From Pseudoalteromonas sp. S16_S37 (GTDB taxonomy: Bacteria; Pseudomonadota; Gammaproteobacteria; Enterobacterales; Alteromonadaceae): DNA of 64,000 nucleotides. Positions 31,567 to 39,589 of this stretch are shown piece after piece. The stretch is from the NCBI RefSeq assembly GCF_014694405.1, contig NZ_JAAUWV010000008.1:62001-126000 (forward strand), read 5' to 3'. Made by a program: the position numbers and the translations under genes. The stretch's first letter is position 1; each line of letters opens with the position of its first letter. The notes beneath the pieces were generated by a model, which saw nothing but the letters and a program-made list of their open reading frames with translations, had not been told where the DNA came from and did no database searches.

Positions 31567-32279
31567 ACAAATCACATTTATTACCCCCTCGCATAGAGTT
31601 ATTTGGCTACGGTATTTGCCCCTATGTAATGCGCGTACGCTACATATTGGCGTTACTGGACCTCGATCATCATTATGTGGAGCTCGATATTTATAAAGCA
31701 AAACCTGCGGCTTTATTACGTTACAACCCGCTTGGCCGAGTTCCAACGTTAGTGGTTGATAGCGATAGTATTTGCGACTCAACGGTTATTGCGCTGTGGC
31801 TCGCTCAAGTTTATCGAGAATACAACCTACTACCTACGGATGCTTGGTCACAAGCAAAAGTGATGAATGACATGGCGGCGATTGATTTTGTGCATAGCAA
31901 AATTAGCACCTTAATGGGGGCCTCCGATCAGCAGGAGTTTAACGCCAGTGTTGATGCACTGAGCGAGTCATTACACGGCATTTTACCCTTGTTGAACGAG
32001 CTTAATAATAACCAAGCTTCTTTAAGGCATGTATGGGTGATGCCATTGACATTATTGCTTAAAAGCTTAGATCAGCTTTTTGATGGGCAGCTTAGTGATG
32101 CCATCGCGGCTATTCGTTCATTGCCTAATTTGCAGCAAGCGATACAGGCACCGAGCAGCAAATTTTCAGCCTTACTTCCCGTAGATTATGTGCAACAACT
32201 GAGCGAGATGCTGAGCAAACGAAGCCGTTATTACGGCAATTTTTTAGAGATGACAATGCAAAAGGAATGCGCAGTATGA
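31563..32279 (+). CDS. Glutathione S-transferase-fold protein
   Basis: The 238-residue protein has an N-terminal thioredoxin-like domain with glutaredoxin-type motif GYGICPYVMRVRYILALL (about 15-32), the cis-proline segment GRVPTLVV (about 58-65) and the Asp-Ser of the glutathione site (CDSTVIALWL), then an all-helical C-terminal domain. This is the GST/SspA/glutaredoxin-2 fold. Its role in the cluster is unknown: possibilities are reduction or thiol transfer, isomerisation, or self-protection against an electrophilic product. It shares ATGA overlaps with both neighbours, so it is an integral part of the operon. Confidence 0.7.
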   Translation: MNKSHLLPPRIELFGYGICPYVMRVRYILALLDLDHHYVELDIYKAKPAALLRYNPLGRVPTLVVDSDSICDSTVIALWLAQVYREYNLLPTDAWSQAKVMNDMAAIDFVHSKISTLMGASDQQEFNASVDALSESLHGILPLLNELNNNQASLRHVWVMPLTLLLKSLDQLFDGQLSDAIAAIRSLPNLQQAIQAPSSKFSALLPVDYVQQLSEMLSKRSRYYGNFLEMTMQKECAV

Positions 32280-33070
32280 ATACACAAGCAAGCAATACTT
32301 TGCGGTTGATGGGGCTGTCAGCTGAGTTACTGGCGACGGGTCACACGCGTGGAACATGCATGAATTATATCAGTGATGTTGTTCCAAGCTTGTTATCTGA
32401 GCAGCAAGTGAGCGCACAAAGCATTGATTTGATCCTCACACTGAGTATGAGCATAGATCATTTAACCGATGACACTGCGATTCAGTCGCCACGTTTAGGT
32501 TATCCAATCCAACATCATTTAGCTGCAAGTAATGCCTTTGTGTTGGACCTTCAAGACACCTCATGGGCACAAGCATTTGAGATTGCCAATGGCTATTTAA
32601 GTTGTACTGACATGCAGCGAGTGCTGGTGGTTGAAGCCAATTCATTTACTCAACCTGTGGCTTCGCAATTATTTAATGGCGCTCGCGCCGCGTTGCTTGA
32701 TAAAGCTGACGAGACAGCAAGCTGCATGATGGTGAGCCAAGAACTGCCATTAGAACATGTCCGTACGTTAGTACTTACTGATGACAATGATATTAGTTTA
32801 TCTGAAGTTGATGAACAGGAGAGCGTATTGCTTAGTGATGCCATCATACAAGTGGTCAAGCAAAGCAACGTTACTACTCCCGTGTTGCTTGACTTACCTA
32901 GGTACCTGCAAGAGGCTGTTCATTCGCGCTTACAAAACGAGTTGCCACAGACGCAATGGCTACTTTGGGCGTTGTTAGGTAATCCCACAAGCAAGGTGTT
33001 GTGGGTGAGCTATGAAGTGTTTCGCAAGCGTGTAGTGGCGCGTGAATTATTGATTAAGGATGAGTTATGA
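32276..33070 (+). CDS. PqsB-like non-catalytic KASIII-fold subunit
   Basis: A 264-residue protein starting at the ATG at 32276, nine bases after AAAGGA; an ATG at 32267 is too close to that site. It resembles a shortened FabH-type thiolase fold. At the place of the nucleophile it reads VLDLQDTSWAQAF, with no Cys, and the C-terminal His-Gln-Pro motif is absent. PqsB of Pseudomonas is likewise a catalytically dead partner of PqsC. It is directly followed, with ATGA overlap, by the active-looking PqsC-like gene, so a heterodimer is inferred. Similarity is weak enough that position in the operon carries much of the argument. Confidence 0.6.
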   Translation: MNTQASNTLRLMGLSAELLATGHTRGTCMNYISDVVPSLLSEQQVSAQSIDLILTLSMSIDHLTDDTAIQSPRLGYPIQHHLAASNAFVLDLQDTSWAQAFEIANGYLSCTDMQRVLVVEANSFTQPVASQLFNGARAALLDKADETASCMMVSQELPLEHVRTLVLTDDNDISLSEVDEQESVLLSDAIIQVVKQSNVTTPVLLDLPRYLQEAVHSRLQNELPQTQWLLWALLGNPTSKVLWVSYEVFRKRVVARELLIKDEL

Positions 33071-34170
33071 ATACATGTGGTGTAACCATCAAAGCCGTTG
33101 CGGCCAGAGTGCCAAGTATTGCGGTTAGGAATTTTGATGAGCAGTGGTTTAGTGAAATAAGTGAAGCCGACCAACTGGCATGGCAAGATAAGTGGGGAAT
33201 TGAGCAGCGATTTTTTACAGATAGCTCACGTCATACGCCACTACAACTTGCCCATAGCGTTGCGGCAGAGGCGATATCGCTGGCTCAGCTGCAAGCGCAG
33301 GATATAGACATGCTCATAAGCGGCACGACCAATGTGGTGCAATTGTCGCAAAATGAGCAGTGTGGTTTGCCTAAAAAGCTGTTATATCCTCGCGTTAGCC
33401 AAGCGCTTAAACAGACGTTAGCGCTTGAAAATGCCATTGAATTTGATATTCAAAATGAATGTTCAACTATGATGGATGCCATGCAAATTGGCCACAATGC
33501 GATAAAAACAGGACGTGCAAAACAGGTGTTGCTGGTGGTATTTGAAACGTCCAGTAACTCTTTGAATAGAACCGAAGCCAATGGTATGAATTTTGGCGAT
33601 GGCTATGCCGCCATCGTGCTTAGCCGCCATGATGACCCTAATTTGGGCATTCAATCTCAATCCTATCAAAGTTTTCCAAACAACTATTCTTTGGCAACGG
33701 TGAAATGGGACGAGCAACCGAAAACCCCGACTGGATTGAGCTTTCACATGCCAGAAGAGGGAGCCAGTGAAATGGGTAAATTCGTACCAAAAACGCTACC
33801 TAAATTGGTGTATAGCGCATTAGAAAAAAGCGCGATACAACCTTCGGATATCGACTTTTATGTGTTTCATCAACCTGCCAGAAAGCTGATCGATGCGTGG
33901 TGTGCCTACTTAAAGATCCCTAGCGAAAAAACCATCAAAATCATGCAAGAGTATGGCTGCGCCGTATCTGCTGCTATGCCACTGGCTTTCAACCTCGCAC
34001 TGCTGCAGCAAAAAATTGCTGCAGGGAGCCAAATTGTGATTGCAAGCCCATCGGTGGGCTGGGGATTTGGTGCCCAAGTTTGGCAGTTAGGGGAGCTACC
34101 CAAATGCAGCCCGCAAATACACCAAAGCATTTTAGATAGTCAAAACACAACAAGGAATGAATCCCAATGA
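33067..34170 (+). CDS. PqsC-like KASIII-fold condensing enzyme
   Basis: The 367-residue thiolase-fold enzyme keeps the nucleophile Cys132 (DIQNECSTMMDA) and His268 (YVFHQPARK). The third catalytic residue of FabH (Asn in GNxxS) is replaced: the segment reads YGCAVSAA, with Cys298 in its place. PqsC also works with a Cys-His pair lacking the Asn. In the alkylquinolone pathway PqsBC joins an acyl chain (octanoyl in Pseudomonas) to 2-aminobenzoylacetate to close the quinolone ring. It overlaps both neighbouring KASIII genes by ATGA. Confidence 0.72.
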   Translation: MNTCGVTIKAVAARVPSIAVRNFDEQWFSEISEADQLAWQDKWGIEQRFFTDSSRHTPLQLAHSVAAEAISLAQLQAQDIDMLISGTTNVVQLSQNEQCGLPKKLLYPRVSQALKQTLALENAIEFDIQNECSTMMDAMQIGHNAIKTGRAKQVLLVVFETSSNSLNRTEANGMNFGDGYAAIVLSRHDDPNLGIQSQSYQSFPNNYSLATVKWDEQPKTPTGLSFHMPEEGASEMGKFVPKTLPKLVYSALEKSAIQPSDIDFYVFHQPARKLIDAWCAYLKIPSEKTIKIMQEYGCAVSAAMPLAFNLALLQQKIAAGSQIVIASPSVGWGFGAQVWQLGELPKCSPQIHQSILDSQNTTRNESQ

Positions 34171-35174
34171 AGCCATCATATATCTTAGGCACAGGCTTTT
34201 ATTTGCCAAGTAACTGTGTTGATAACCATATGATATCAAAGGTTATCAATACCTCTGATGAGTTTATTCGCAAGCGCATTGGTGTAGAAACACGTTTTCA
34301 CGCGCAGCCTGAGCAAGCATGTAGCGATTTGATGCTAGAAGCAGCAAAAATGGCCATTGAAACGGCAAGCATAAATATCGAAGACATCGATATGCTGATT
34401 GTGAATACCCTCAGCCCTGATGTTCATGACCCGTCTCAAGCCTGCATTTTAGCGAGCAAATTAGGCCTTAAAGAGGTCCCTGCATTTGATATTCGAGCGC
34501 AATGTAGTGGCCTGCTTTATGGCATTAACATCGCTAAAAACTTTATTGCCGCAGATGATAAACGCTGCATTTTGGTGGTGGCTGGCGAGTTGCTATCTAA
34601 GCGTATGGATACCAGCGACGATGGTCGTAATTTGGCGGTAATGCTTGGTGATGGTTGTGGTGCTGCGGTTATCTCTGATCAGCCTCGCGATAACAGCCCG
34701 ATGACCGGGAAAATCATCGATGTGGTGATCAACGGCGATGGGCGTCAATGGGAAAGCCTAGTAACACGCGTACCTGGCACCGCACAACGTCAATTCCATC
34801 GTGCTGATGATAACCAGCAAGGGCATAGCTTTATGCGTATGAACGGCCCAGATGTATTTCAGCATGGTGTGAGTAAATTTTGTGAAATTGCACAGCAGTT
34901 GCTTGAGAGAAACCAGTTATCGGTTGGAGATATCGACAAGTTTATAGTCCATCAACCTAACTTACGAATGCTAGAAGAGATCCAAGCGCGATTAGATATT
35001 GATCCGCAAAAAATGCCTATCAATGTCACGAAATACGGAAACATGGCCTCAGCATCTACAGCCGTTACCTTGGCTCAAAGCTGCCATGAGGGCGTTGTTA
35101 AATCTGCTGATCGGGTATTGATATTGTCTTACGGTGCCGGAGCCACATGGGCTGGCGCATTGGTGCAGTTTTAA
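34167..35174 (+). CDS. PqsD-like KASIII (FabH-family) synthase
   Basis: The 335-residue enzyme has the complete FabH triad Cys113 (IRAQCSGLLYG), His262 (VHQPNLRM) and Asn292 (KYGNMASAS). PqsD of Pseudomonas is 337 residues and condenses anthraniloyl-CoA with malonyl-CoA/ACP to 2-aminobenzoylacetyl-CoA; the same role is inferred here because an anthranilate-type CoA ligase and PqsB/C-like genes are in the operon. From sequence alone an ordinary FabH is possible, but the context makes that unlikely. The PqsE-like gene follows after 10 bases. Confidence 0.75.
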   Translation: MKPSYILGTGFYLPSNCVDNHMISKVINTSDEFIRKRIGVETRFHAQPEQACSDLMLEAAKMAIETASINIEDIDMLIVNTLSPDVHDPSQACILASKLGLKEVPAFDIRAQCSGLLYGINIAKNFIAADDKRCILVVAGELLSKRMDTSDDGRNLAVMLGDGCGAAVISDQPRDNSPMTGKIIDVVINGDGRQWESLVTRVPGTAQRQFHRADDNQQGHSFMRMNGPDVFQHGVSKFCEIAQQLLERNQLSVGDIDKFIVHQPNLRMLEEIQARLDIDPQKMPINVTKYGNMASASTAVTLAQSCHEGVVKSADRVLILSYGAGATWAGALVQF

Positions 35175-35184
35175 GGAGGGTATT

Positions 35185-36126
35185 ATGCAAAATACACGAC
35201 AGTGGCAAACGCATATGGGTGAGCATGACAACGGCTTACACTTATTAGGCACGATTGATGTACCAATATTCTTATTAAAAGTGTCAGATGGTTGGGCATT
35301 AATTGAAGGCTCGGTTGAGCCGCTCGCGCTGCTTATCTTACGACAATTAAAAAGTATTGTGTCGGATCTTGGCTTAATAAAGCATTGGTTTATCACCCAT
35401 TCACACTATGACCATATCGGTGCCGTGCCATTGCTTTTACCTTGGCTACCACATGCAAAGGTCTATGCCTCGGCACTGACTAAAAAAGCGTTGCGTAATC
35501 CCAAGGCGAATGAGGTGACTTACAAATTAACGCAAAGCTTGTATCGCATCATGCCAGAGGCTGAGCGACCTGATGTGGAACTAGAACAGCATCGAATGGC
35601 GCTGGCCGATATTCCGGTGACGGTGCTTGAGGATGGTGATGAAGTACATTTTGATGCGGACCACAGCATGGTTGCGTTGGCTACGCCTGGTCATGCCAAG
35701 TGCTTACTGAGTTTTTATGAGCCGCGATATAGGCGCTTATATGTGTCTGATACCTTGGGTGAAATGGTCTCTCCTAGCCAATGGGAGCCGCTCATATTCC
35801 AAGACTATCCAGCCTATATTGACTCCTTAGTTAAATTACAAGGTTTAGCAATTGCGCAATTGGTGCTGGGTCATCATGGTGTGCTATACGGCGCCCTTGC
35901 GCAACAAGCCCCGAAGCTTGCCGAGCAGGGCGTATATCGCTTTATTGAGCAAGCCAAAGAGGCTTATCTGGCGCATGACCAAGACACACAAAAGACCGCA
36001 CAACATATCTCTGAGCTAACGCGCGACTCCACAGGCACGTTCGTTTCTAAAAAGCTTCACTATAACGGTACTTTGCTAATGCTCACTTTGCTTGGCGTGG
36101 TACCACAACCCGAATTGGTCGAATAA
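35185..36126 (+). CDS. PqsE-like metallo-beta-lactamase-fold thioesterase
   Basis: The 313-residue protein starts at the ATG at 35185, four bases after AAGGAGGG. Metal-binding residues of the MBL fold are complete: HSHYDH (about 71-76), His in TPGHAK, Asp in VSDTLG and His in LGHHGVLYG. PqsE, the last gene of the pqsABCDE operon, has this fold and can hydrolyse 2-aminobenzoylacetyl-CoA; in Pseudomonas it also acts in quorum-sensing regulation through RhlR, for which no partner is visible here. The position right after the PqsD-like gene strongly supports the assignment. Confidence 0.75.
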   Translation: MQNTRQWQTHMGEHDNGLHLLGTIDVPIFLLKVSDGWALIEGSVEPLALLILRQLKSIVSDLGLIKHWFITHSHYDHIGAVPLLLPWLPHAKVYASALTKKALRNPKANEVTYKLTQSLYRIMPEAERPDVELEQHRMALADIPVTVLEDGDEVHFDADHSMVALATPGHAKCLLSFYEPRYRRLYVSDTLGEMVSPSQWEPLIFQDYPAYIDSLVKLQGLAIAQLVLGHHGVLYGALAQQAPKLAEQGVYRFIEQAKEAYLAHDQDTQKTAQHISELTRDSTGTFVSKKLHYNGTLLMLTLLGVVPQPELVE

Positions 36127-36141
36127 ATAAGGAATATGAGT

Positions 36142-36879
36142 ATGAGCAATAATCAAGATAACAGAGTGATTGTCGTCACAGGGGCAAATAAAGGACTGGG
36201 CTTTGAAACGGCTAAAAAGTTGGCTGCATTAGGGCATCAAGTGGTCCTGACGGCGAGAAATGAACAAGCTGGGAAAGCGGCTTGTCGCTTACTTTCAGAG
36301 CAAGGGCTAGAAGCTGATTTTATTCCACTAGATATTAGCAATAGCACCAGTATCAAATTATTTACACAAATTCTTGCCGATCGTTATCAGCGTTTGGATG
36401 TACTGATCAACAACGCAGGGGTGTTTTTTGATTGGGAGTCGAGCGCGGCAACGCTTAAGCTCGATGATCTCAATGACACGCTTAAAACCAACCTGTTTGG
36501 CACCATTGAGGTAACCCAAAGCGTGTTACCACTGTTGGCGCGATCGCCGTCTGGCAAAGTCATTAATGTGAGCAGCGACCTAGGATCGGTCTCTTTTGCT
36601 GCTGACACAAATAATGAATATTACGGCGTGAATGGCACTGCTTATCGAATTTCAAAAGCGGCACTAAACATGTATTCAACCCAGCTTGCCAAAGAGTACG
36701 CGCAATCTAATTTAGTGGTCAGCGTGGTATCTCCAGGTTGGTGCCAAACTGATATGGGCACTGATGCGGCCCCTAGAAGTGCAGAGCAAGGCGCCCGAAG
36801 TATCGTTAATGCTGCATTAGAACCCTCAGATAAGTATCACGGTAAGTTTGTTTTAGATAGCCAGCTTTTGGCTTGGTAA
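36142..36879 (+). CDS. Short-chain dehydrogenase/reductase
   Basis: The 245-residue classical SDR has the NAD(P)-binding motif TGANKGLG (about 11-18), NNAG (about 87-90), the catalytic Ser in VSSDLG (near 144) and Y-x-x-x-K (YRISK, near 167-171). I use the ATG at 36142 (seven bases after AAGGAA) rather than the ATG six bases earlier. The resemblance is to carbonyl-reductase-like SDRs. In the operon it may reduce a keto group on the side chain or an intermediate; the substrate is unknown and there is no counterpart in the Pseudomonas pqs operon. Confidence 0.85.
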   Translation: MSNNQDNRVIVVTGANKGLGFETAKKLAALGHQVVLTARNEQAGKAACRLLSEQGLEADFIPLDISNSTSIKLFTQILADRYQRLDVLINNAGVFFDWESSAATLKLDDLNDTLKTNLFGTIEVTQSVLPLLARSPSGKVINVSSDLGSVSFAADTNNEYYGVNGTAYRISKAALNMYSTQLAKEYAQSNLVVSVVSPGWCQTDMGTDAAPRSAEQGARSIVNAALEPSDKYHGKFVLDSQLLAW

Positions 36880-36906
36880 GTCATTTTGTCACTAAGGAAA
36901 GAAATA

Positions 36907-38082
36907 ATGAGTAAACATGAAAATAGCCGTCATCAGCGTATTGGTGAACGATTCGAATCATTCGTAGCAAAGCATCCGATCTGGAATAACCCGTTATTCA
37001 TCGCCTGCAATAACAACAAATTAAGCTTGGAAGACTATGGTTTTGTGATTAGTCAGCACTTTTACTATTCACGAGGGTTTACCCGTTTGTTATCAGCATT
37101 AATGATGCAGTGTGATAACGATTACTACCGCGCAGAGTTATCTCACAATTTATGGGAAGAGGCTGGGGAAGAAGACCAAGAAAACTGCCACTCAAACTTG
37201 CTGCGCCGCATGATCACCAATACATTTTCTCTAGATAATCCAGATGCGACTGAATTTAGAGATTACACAATAGGCTACTTTAACGATTGCTTAGATTACT
37301 TAAAAAATAGCGATCTGATCCGCGCCGCGGCATTTTTAGGGTGGGGTACTGAAGGGGTTGTACCACGCATTTACAGCCACTTTTTTAATGGCTTAACGCA
37401 GCTAGGGGTACCAGCAGAAGAGCTATTGTACTTAAGCCTACATATGGAATGTGATGATGAACATTCTGAGGTGATCGAAGCCATTGCGTTAGATGCCTGT
37501 AATGATGATACCGAAACACATTGGTTGGCCATTGAAGAAGCTATTGATCATTCACTTACACTGCGTGACCGTTACTTTAGAAAGCTGTATGAAGAGTTAG
37601 AAGCTCGTCAGCTCAAACAGTTAGTAAAGCAGGTTACTGATGAAAAGCCGTACGCCAACTTAACTCAGCTAAATGATTTATATGCGAGTGTGACTAATAA
37701 ACAAGGCGTACCACTTTATAAAAACGATGCGCAAGATCAAAATGTAAGTTTTGAGGTAACGCGCTTTAAAGTGGCCAGTGAAGTGATTGACCCACGTTTG
37801 TTAGAGATCCCAGTGGGTAAACGAAATGAAAAGCATCGCCATGCGCATGAGTCTGTATTTTATGTACTCAGTGGTTCGGGTATCGTGCACGTGGATGATC
37901 AAGAGATCAAAGTCTCTGCTGGCGACCTAGCCTATGTGCCGCGTTGGTACGATCATTACACGCAAAACACGGGTGACACGCCGCTGAGAGTCTTGGCGTT
38001 AACAGACTATGGCTTTACTCGCTGCTTTGCGAAAAACACCGAGCGTAGCTATCGCCAACAGCCAGATAATGTAGCGGTATAA
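36907..38082 (+). CDS. Heme-oxygenase-like diiron oxidase fused to a cupin
   Basis: The 391-residue protein (ATG at 36907, six bases after AAGGAAAG) has two domains. Residues about 1-240 are the all-helical TenA/PqqC/heme-oxygenase-like fold with an apparent diiron ligand set: Glu84/85 (NLWEEAG), His95 (NCHSNLL), Glu149 (WGTEGVV) and H179-x3-D183-x2-H186 (HMECDDEH). The H-x3-D-x2-H spacing equals that of HDO enzymes such as CADD. Residues about 285-370 are a cupin with H310/H312, E315, G339-x5-P345 and H350. HDO enzymes perform N-oxygenation, C-C cleavage or decarboxylation. It is the last gene of the operon before a terminator and is a candidate oxidative tailoring enzyme; its reaction is unknown. 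Confidence 0.72.
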   Translation: MSKHENSRHQRIGERFESFVAKHPIWNNPLFIACNNNKLSLEDYGFVISQHFYYSRGFTRLLSALMMQCDNDYYRAELSHNLWEEAGEEDQENCHSNLLRRMITNTFSLDNPDATEFRDYTIGYFNDCLDYLKNSDLIRAAAFLGWGTEGVVPRIYSHFFNGLTQLGVPAEELLYLSLHMECDDEHSEVIEAIALDACNDDTETHWLAIEEAIDHSLTLRDRYFRKLYEELEARQLKQLVKQVTDEKPYANLTQLNDLYASVTNKQGVPLYKNDAQDQNVSFEVTRFKVASEVIDPRLLEIPVGKRNEKHRHAHESVFYVLSGSGIVHVDDQEIKVSAGDLAYVPRWYDHYTQNTGDTPLRVLALTDYGFTRCFAKNTERSYRQQPDNVAV

Positions 38083-38112
38083 GCTTTAGCGCAATCGCTC
38101 AGTAAACAACAT

Positions 38113-38140
38113 AAGCCATGCACATAGTGCGTGGCTTTTT
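38113..38140 (+). terminator. Terminator of the biosynthetic operon
   Basis: Stem AAGCCATGCAC / GTGCGTGGCTT with a 3-base loop and one T-G wobble, then six T, 30 bases after the last stop codon. Confidence 0.85.
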
Positions 38141-38207
38141 TGTGTCTTATTCTCGGCTATGGCCGTAATAAATTAGCTGCTGTGATGATACAAATATAAC
38201 AGCAGAT

Positions 38208-38236
38208 AAAAAATCGACTGCCATAGCAGTCGATTT
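38208..38236 (-). terminator. Terminator of the thioredoxin module
   Basis: Perfect 11-bp stem AAATCGACTGC / GCAGTCGATTT with a 4-base loop; the minus strand continues with T. Confidence 0.8.
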
Positions 38237-38259
38237 GTTTGGGGATGAACTTAAGGGAA

Positions 38260-39111
38260 CTAAAGTCGTTTTGGTGGCTTTTCGCCACGATATATAACCT
38301 TGTCGTCGCTGTTTAATACAATCCAATACGGTAAACTGGTTATCTCATACTTTTGAAACAGCTGGTTATGCGCATCTAAGATCACCGGATGATTTAGCTC
38401 AAAGCGTTGCTGATAAGAGGTCACATCCTGCGCTGTGATGTAAAAAGGTTTAATGATTGTTTTTACCGGTATCTCGCTTAAATCAACGAGTTGATTGTTC
38501 GCATTAATTTTTTGCTCGCATTTAGGTAGGTGTTGAAAAGGGCATAATGCGTCACTAAAAAAGAGCACTTGTGAGTTGCTGCTAGGACCAAAATGGTGCG
38601 CTTTACCATTTGTGTCTTTGAGCGTAATGTCGGTGTCTGGCTTGTCATCAAGTAAAATATTGTCGTGACTTACCACTGTATCGGGTGATGATTGTTTGCC
38701 AAGAAAGTTGATTTGTTGCACCTGACCATCATTCATAATTACTTGCGAGGGGGTTTGCCATACTCCCAGTGATAGCGCTAGTTTTTGATTTTTGTCTATT
38801 TGTAACCCTGAAAACTGTGGATAGGCTTCGACAAAGCCGTTGAGCACGTTGTTATCAACATTAATATCGGGCTGTAAAAACACGCGCGTTACATCAGCTT
38901 GCTTAGGAGGCAGTGTGGTAGGGGTGTAGTACTCATCCCATAGATTAATAAAGATCACCTCTACTTTGCCATGCTTTAAAGAGCTTATCGCTTCGTCTTT
39001 TTTAAACATGCTAAAGGCGCCGCCTTGCTTGGGAATATTCTGTGCAAAACTTGCGTTACTAAAGGCTAACAGGGTACATAAACCTACTAAGATGTGCTTT
39101 TTTTTCATCAC
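38260..39111 (-). CDS. Periplasmic thioredoxin-fold protein with degenerate first domain
   Basis: A 283-residue exported protein with signal peptide (MMKKKHILVGLCTLLAFSNA then SFAQ). Two thioredoxin-like parts are visible. The first has INLWDEYYTP where an active thioredoxin would have W-C-x-x-C, so its redox cysteines are gone. The second has FFSDALCPFQHLPKC (a C-x7-C pair) and a cis-proline segment SLPYWIVLN. It is downstream of a TlpA-like and a CcdA-like gene, 7 bases apart, so it likely receives electrons from that pair. Exact function unknown; a role in thiol repair, peroxide or metal handling is possible. Confidence 0.6.
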   Translation of the reverse strand: MMKKKHILVGLCTLLAFSNASFAQNIPKQGGAFSMFKKDEAISSLKHGKVEVIFINLWDEYYTPTTLPPKQADVTRVFLQPDINVDNNVLNGFVEAYPQFSGLQIDKNQKLALSLGVWQTPSQVIMNDGQVQQINFLGKQSSPDTVVSHDNILLDDKPDTDITLKDTNGKAHHFGPSSNSQVLFFSDALCPFQHLPKCEQKINANNQLVDLSEIPVKTIIKPFYITAQDVTSYQQRFELNHPVILDAHNQLFQKYEITSLPYWIVLNSDDKVIYRGEKPPKRL

Positions 39112-39118
39112 AGACTCC

Positions 39119-39580
39119 TTATTTTAATGCGCTAAGACGTTGCTTTAATTCATCGGTTAACAGTGCACTGCGAAATACCTCTTTGCCTTGTGAATCGAGC
39201 AAAATATGCGTTGGAGTACCCGTGACATTGTATTTTTTTACTAATTCCCCGCGCTCATCGAAAATCGTCGGTACTGTGTAGTCATGTTTCGCCATATAGC
39301 GCTTAACAAGTCCTAAATTTTGGTTAAAGCCGATATTAACGGAGATAACCTCCAAGGTGTCTTTGGTATGTTCATATGTGCCTTGAAGATGCGGCATTTC
39401 CTCTAAGCAGTAGCTACACCAAGTAGCCCAAAACTTGAGATAAATAGGTGATTTGCCAGTAGGCAAAGTTTCACCCGAGATAGAGGTTGCTTTGAAAGGC
39501 GGTTTGACAGGCTCTGCAGCTTGGTTAGAAAAGCTCGCTATAGCCAGTGCCATCGCACTCAGTGAGTTTCGATATTTCAT
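39119..39580 (-). CDS. TlpA/ResA-like periplasmic thioredoxin
   Basis: The 153-residue protein has a signal peptide (ending near ASFSNQAA) and a thioredoxin domain with active site WATWCSYCLEEMPH (about 50-63), the TlpA-specific central strand and the cis-proline GTPTHILLDSQGK (about 119-131). Such proteins pass electrons from CcdA/DsbD-type membrane proteins to periplasmic disulfides. The gene lies between the CcdA-like gene and the degenerate thioredoxin-fold gene in one transcription unit, starting 9 bases after the upstream stop. Confidence 0.82.
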   Translation of the reverse strand: MKYRNSLSAMALAIASFSNQAAEPVKPPFKATSISGETLPTGKSPIYLKFWATWCSYCLEEMPHLQGTYEHTKDTLEVISVNIGFNQNLGLVKRYMAKHDYTVPTIFDERGELVKKYNVTGTPTHILLDSQGKEVFRSALLTDELKQRLSALK

Positions 39581-39589
39581 TATCTTTCC

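Noticed and set aside
34167..35174. Third KASIII gene as the housekeeping fatty-acid FabH
   Set aside because: No fab genes surround it, and it is embedded by overlaps among anthranilate and PqsB/C/E-like genes.
36907..38082. TenA thiaminase or PqqC
   Set aside because: No thiamine or PQQ genes nearby; Glu/His/Asp residues fit a diiron HDO site and a cupin is fused at the C-terminus.
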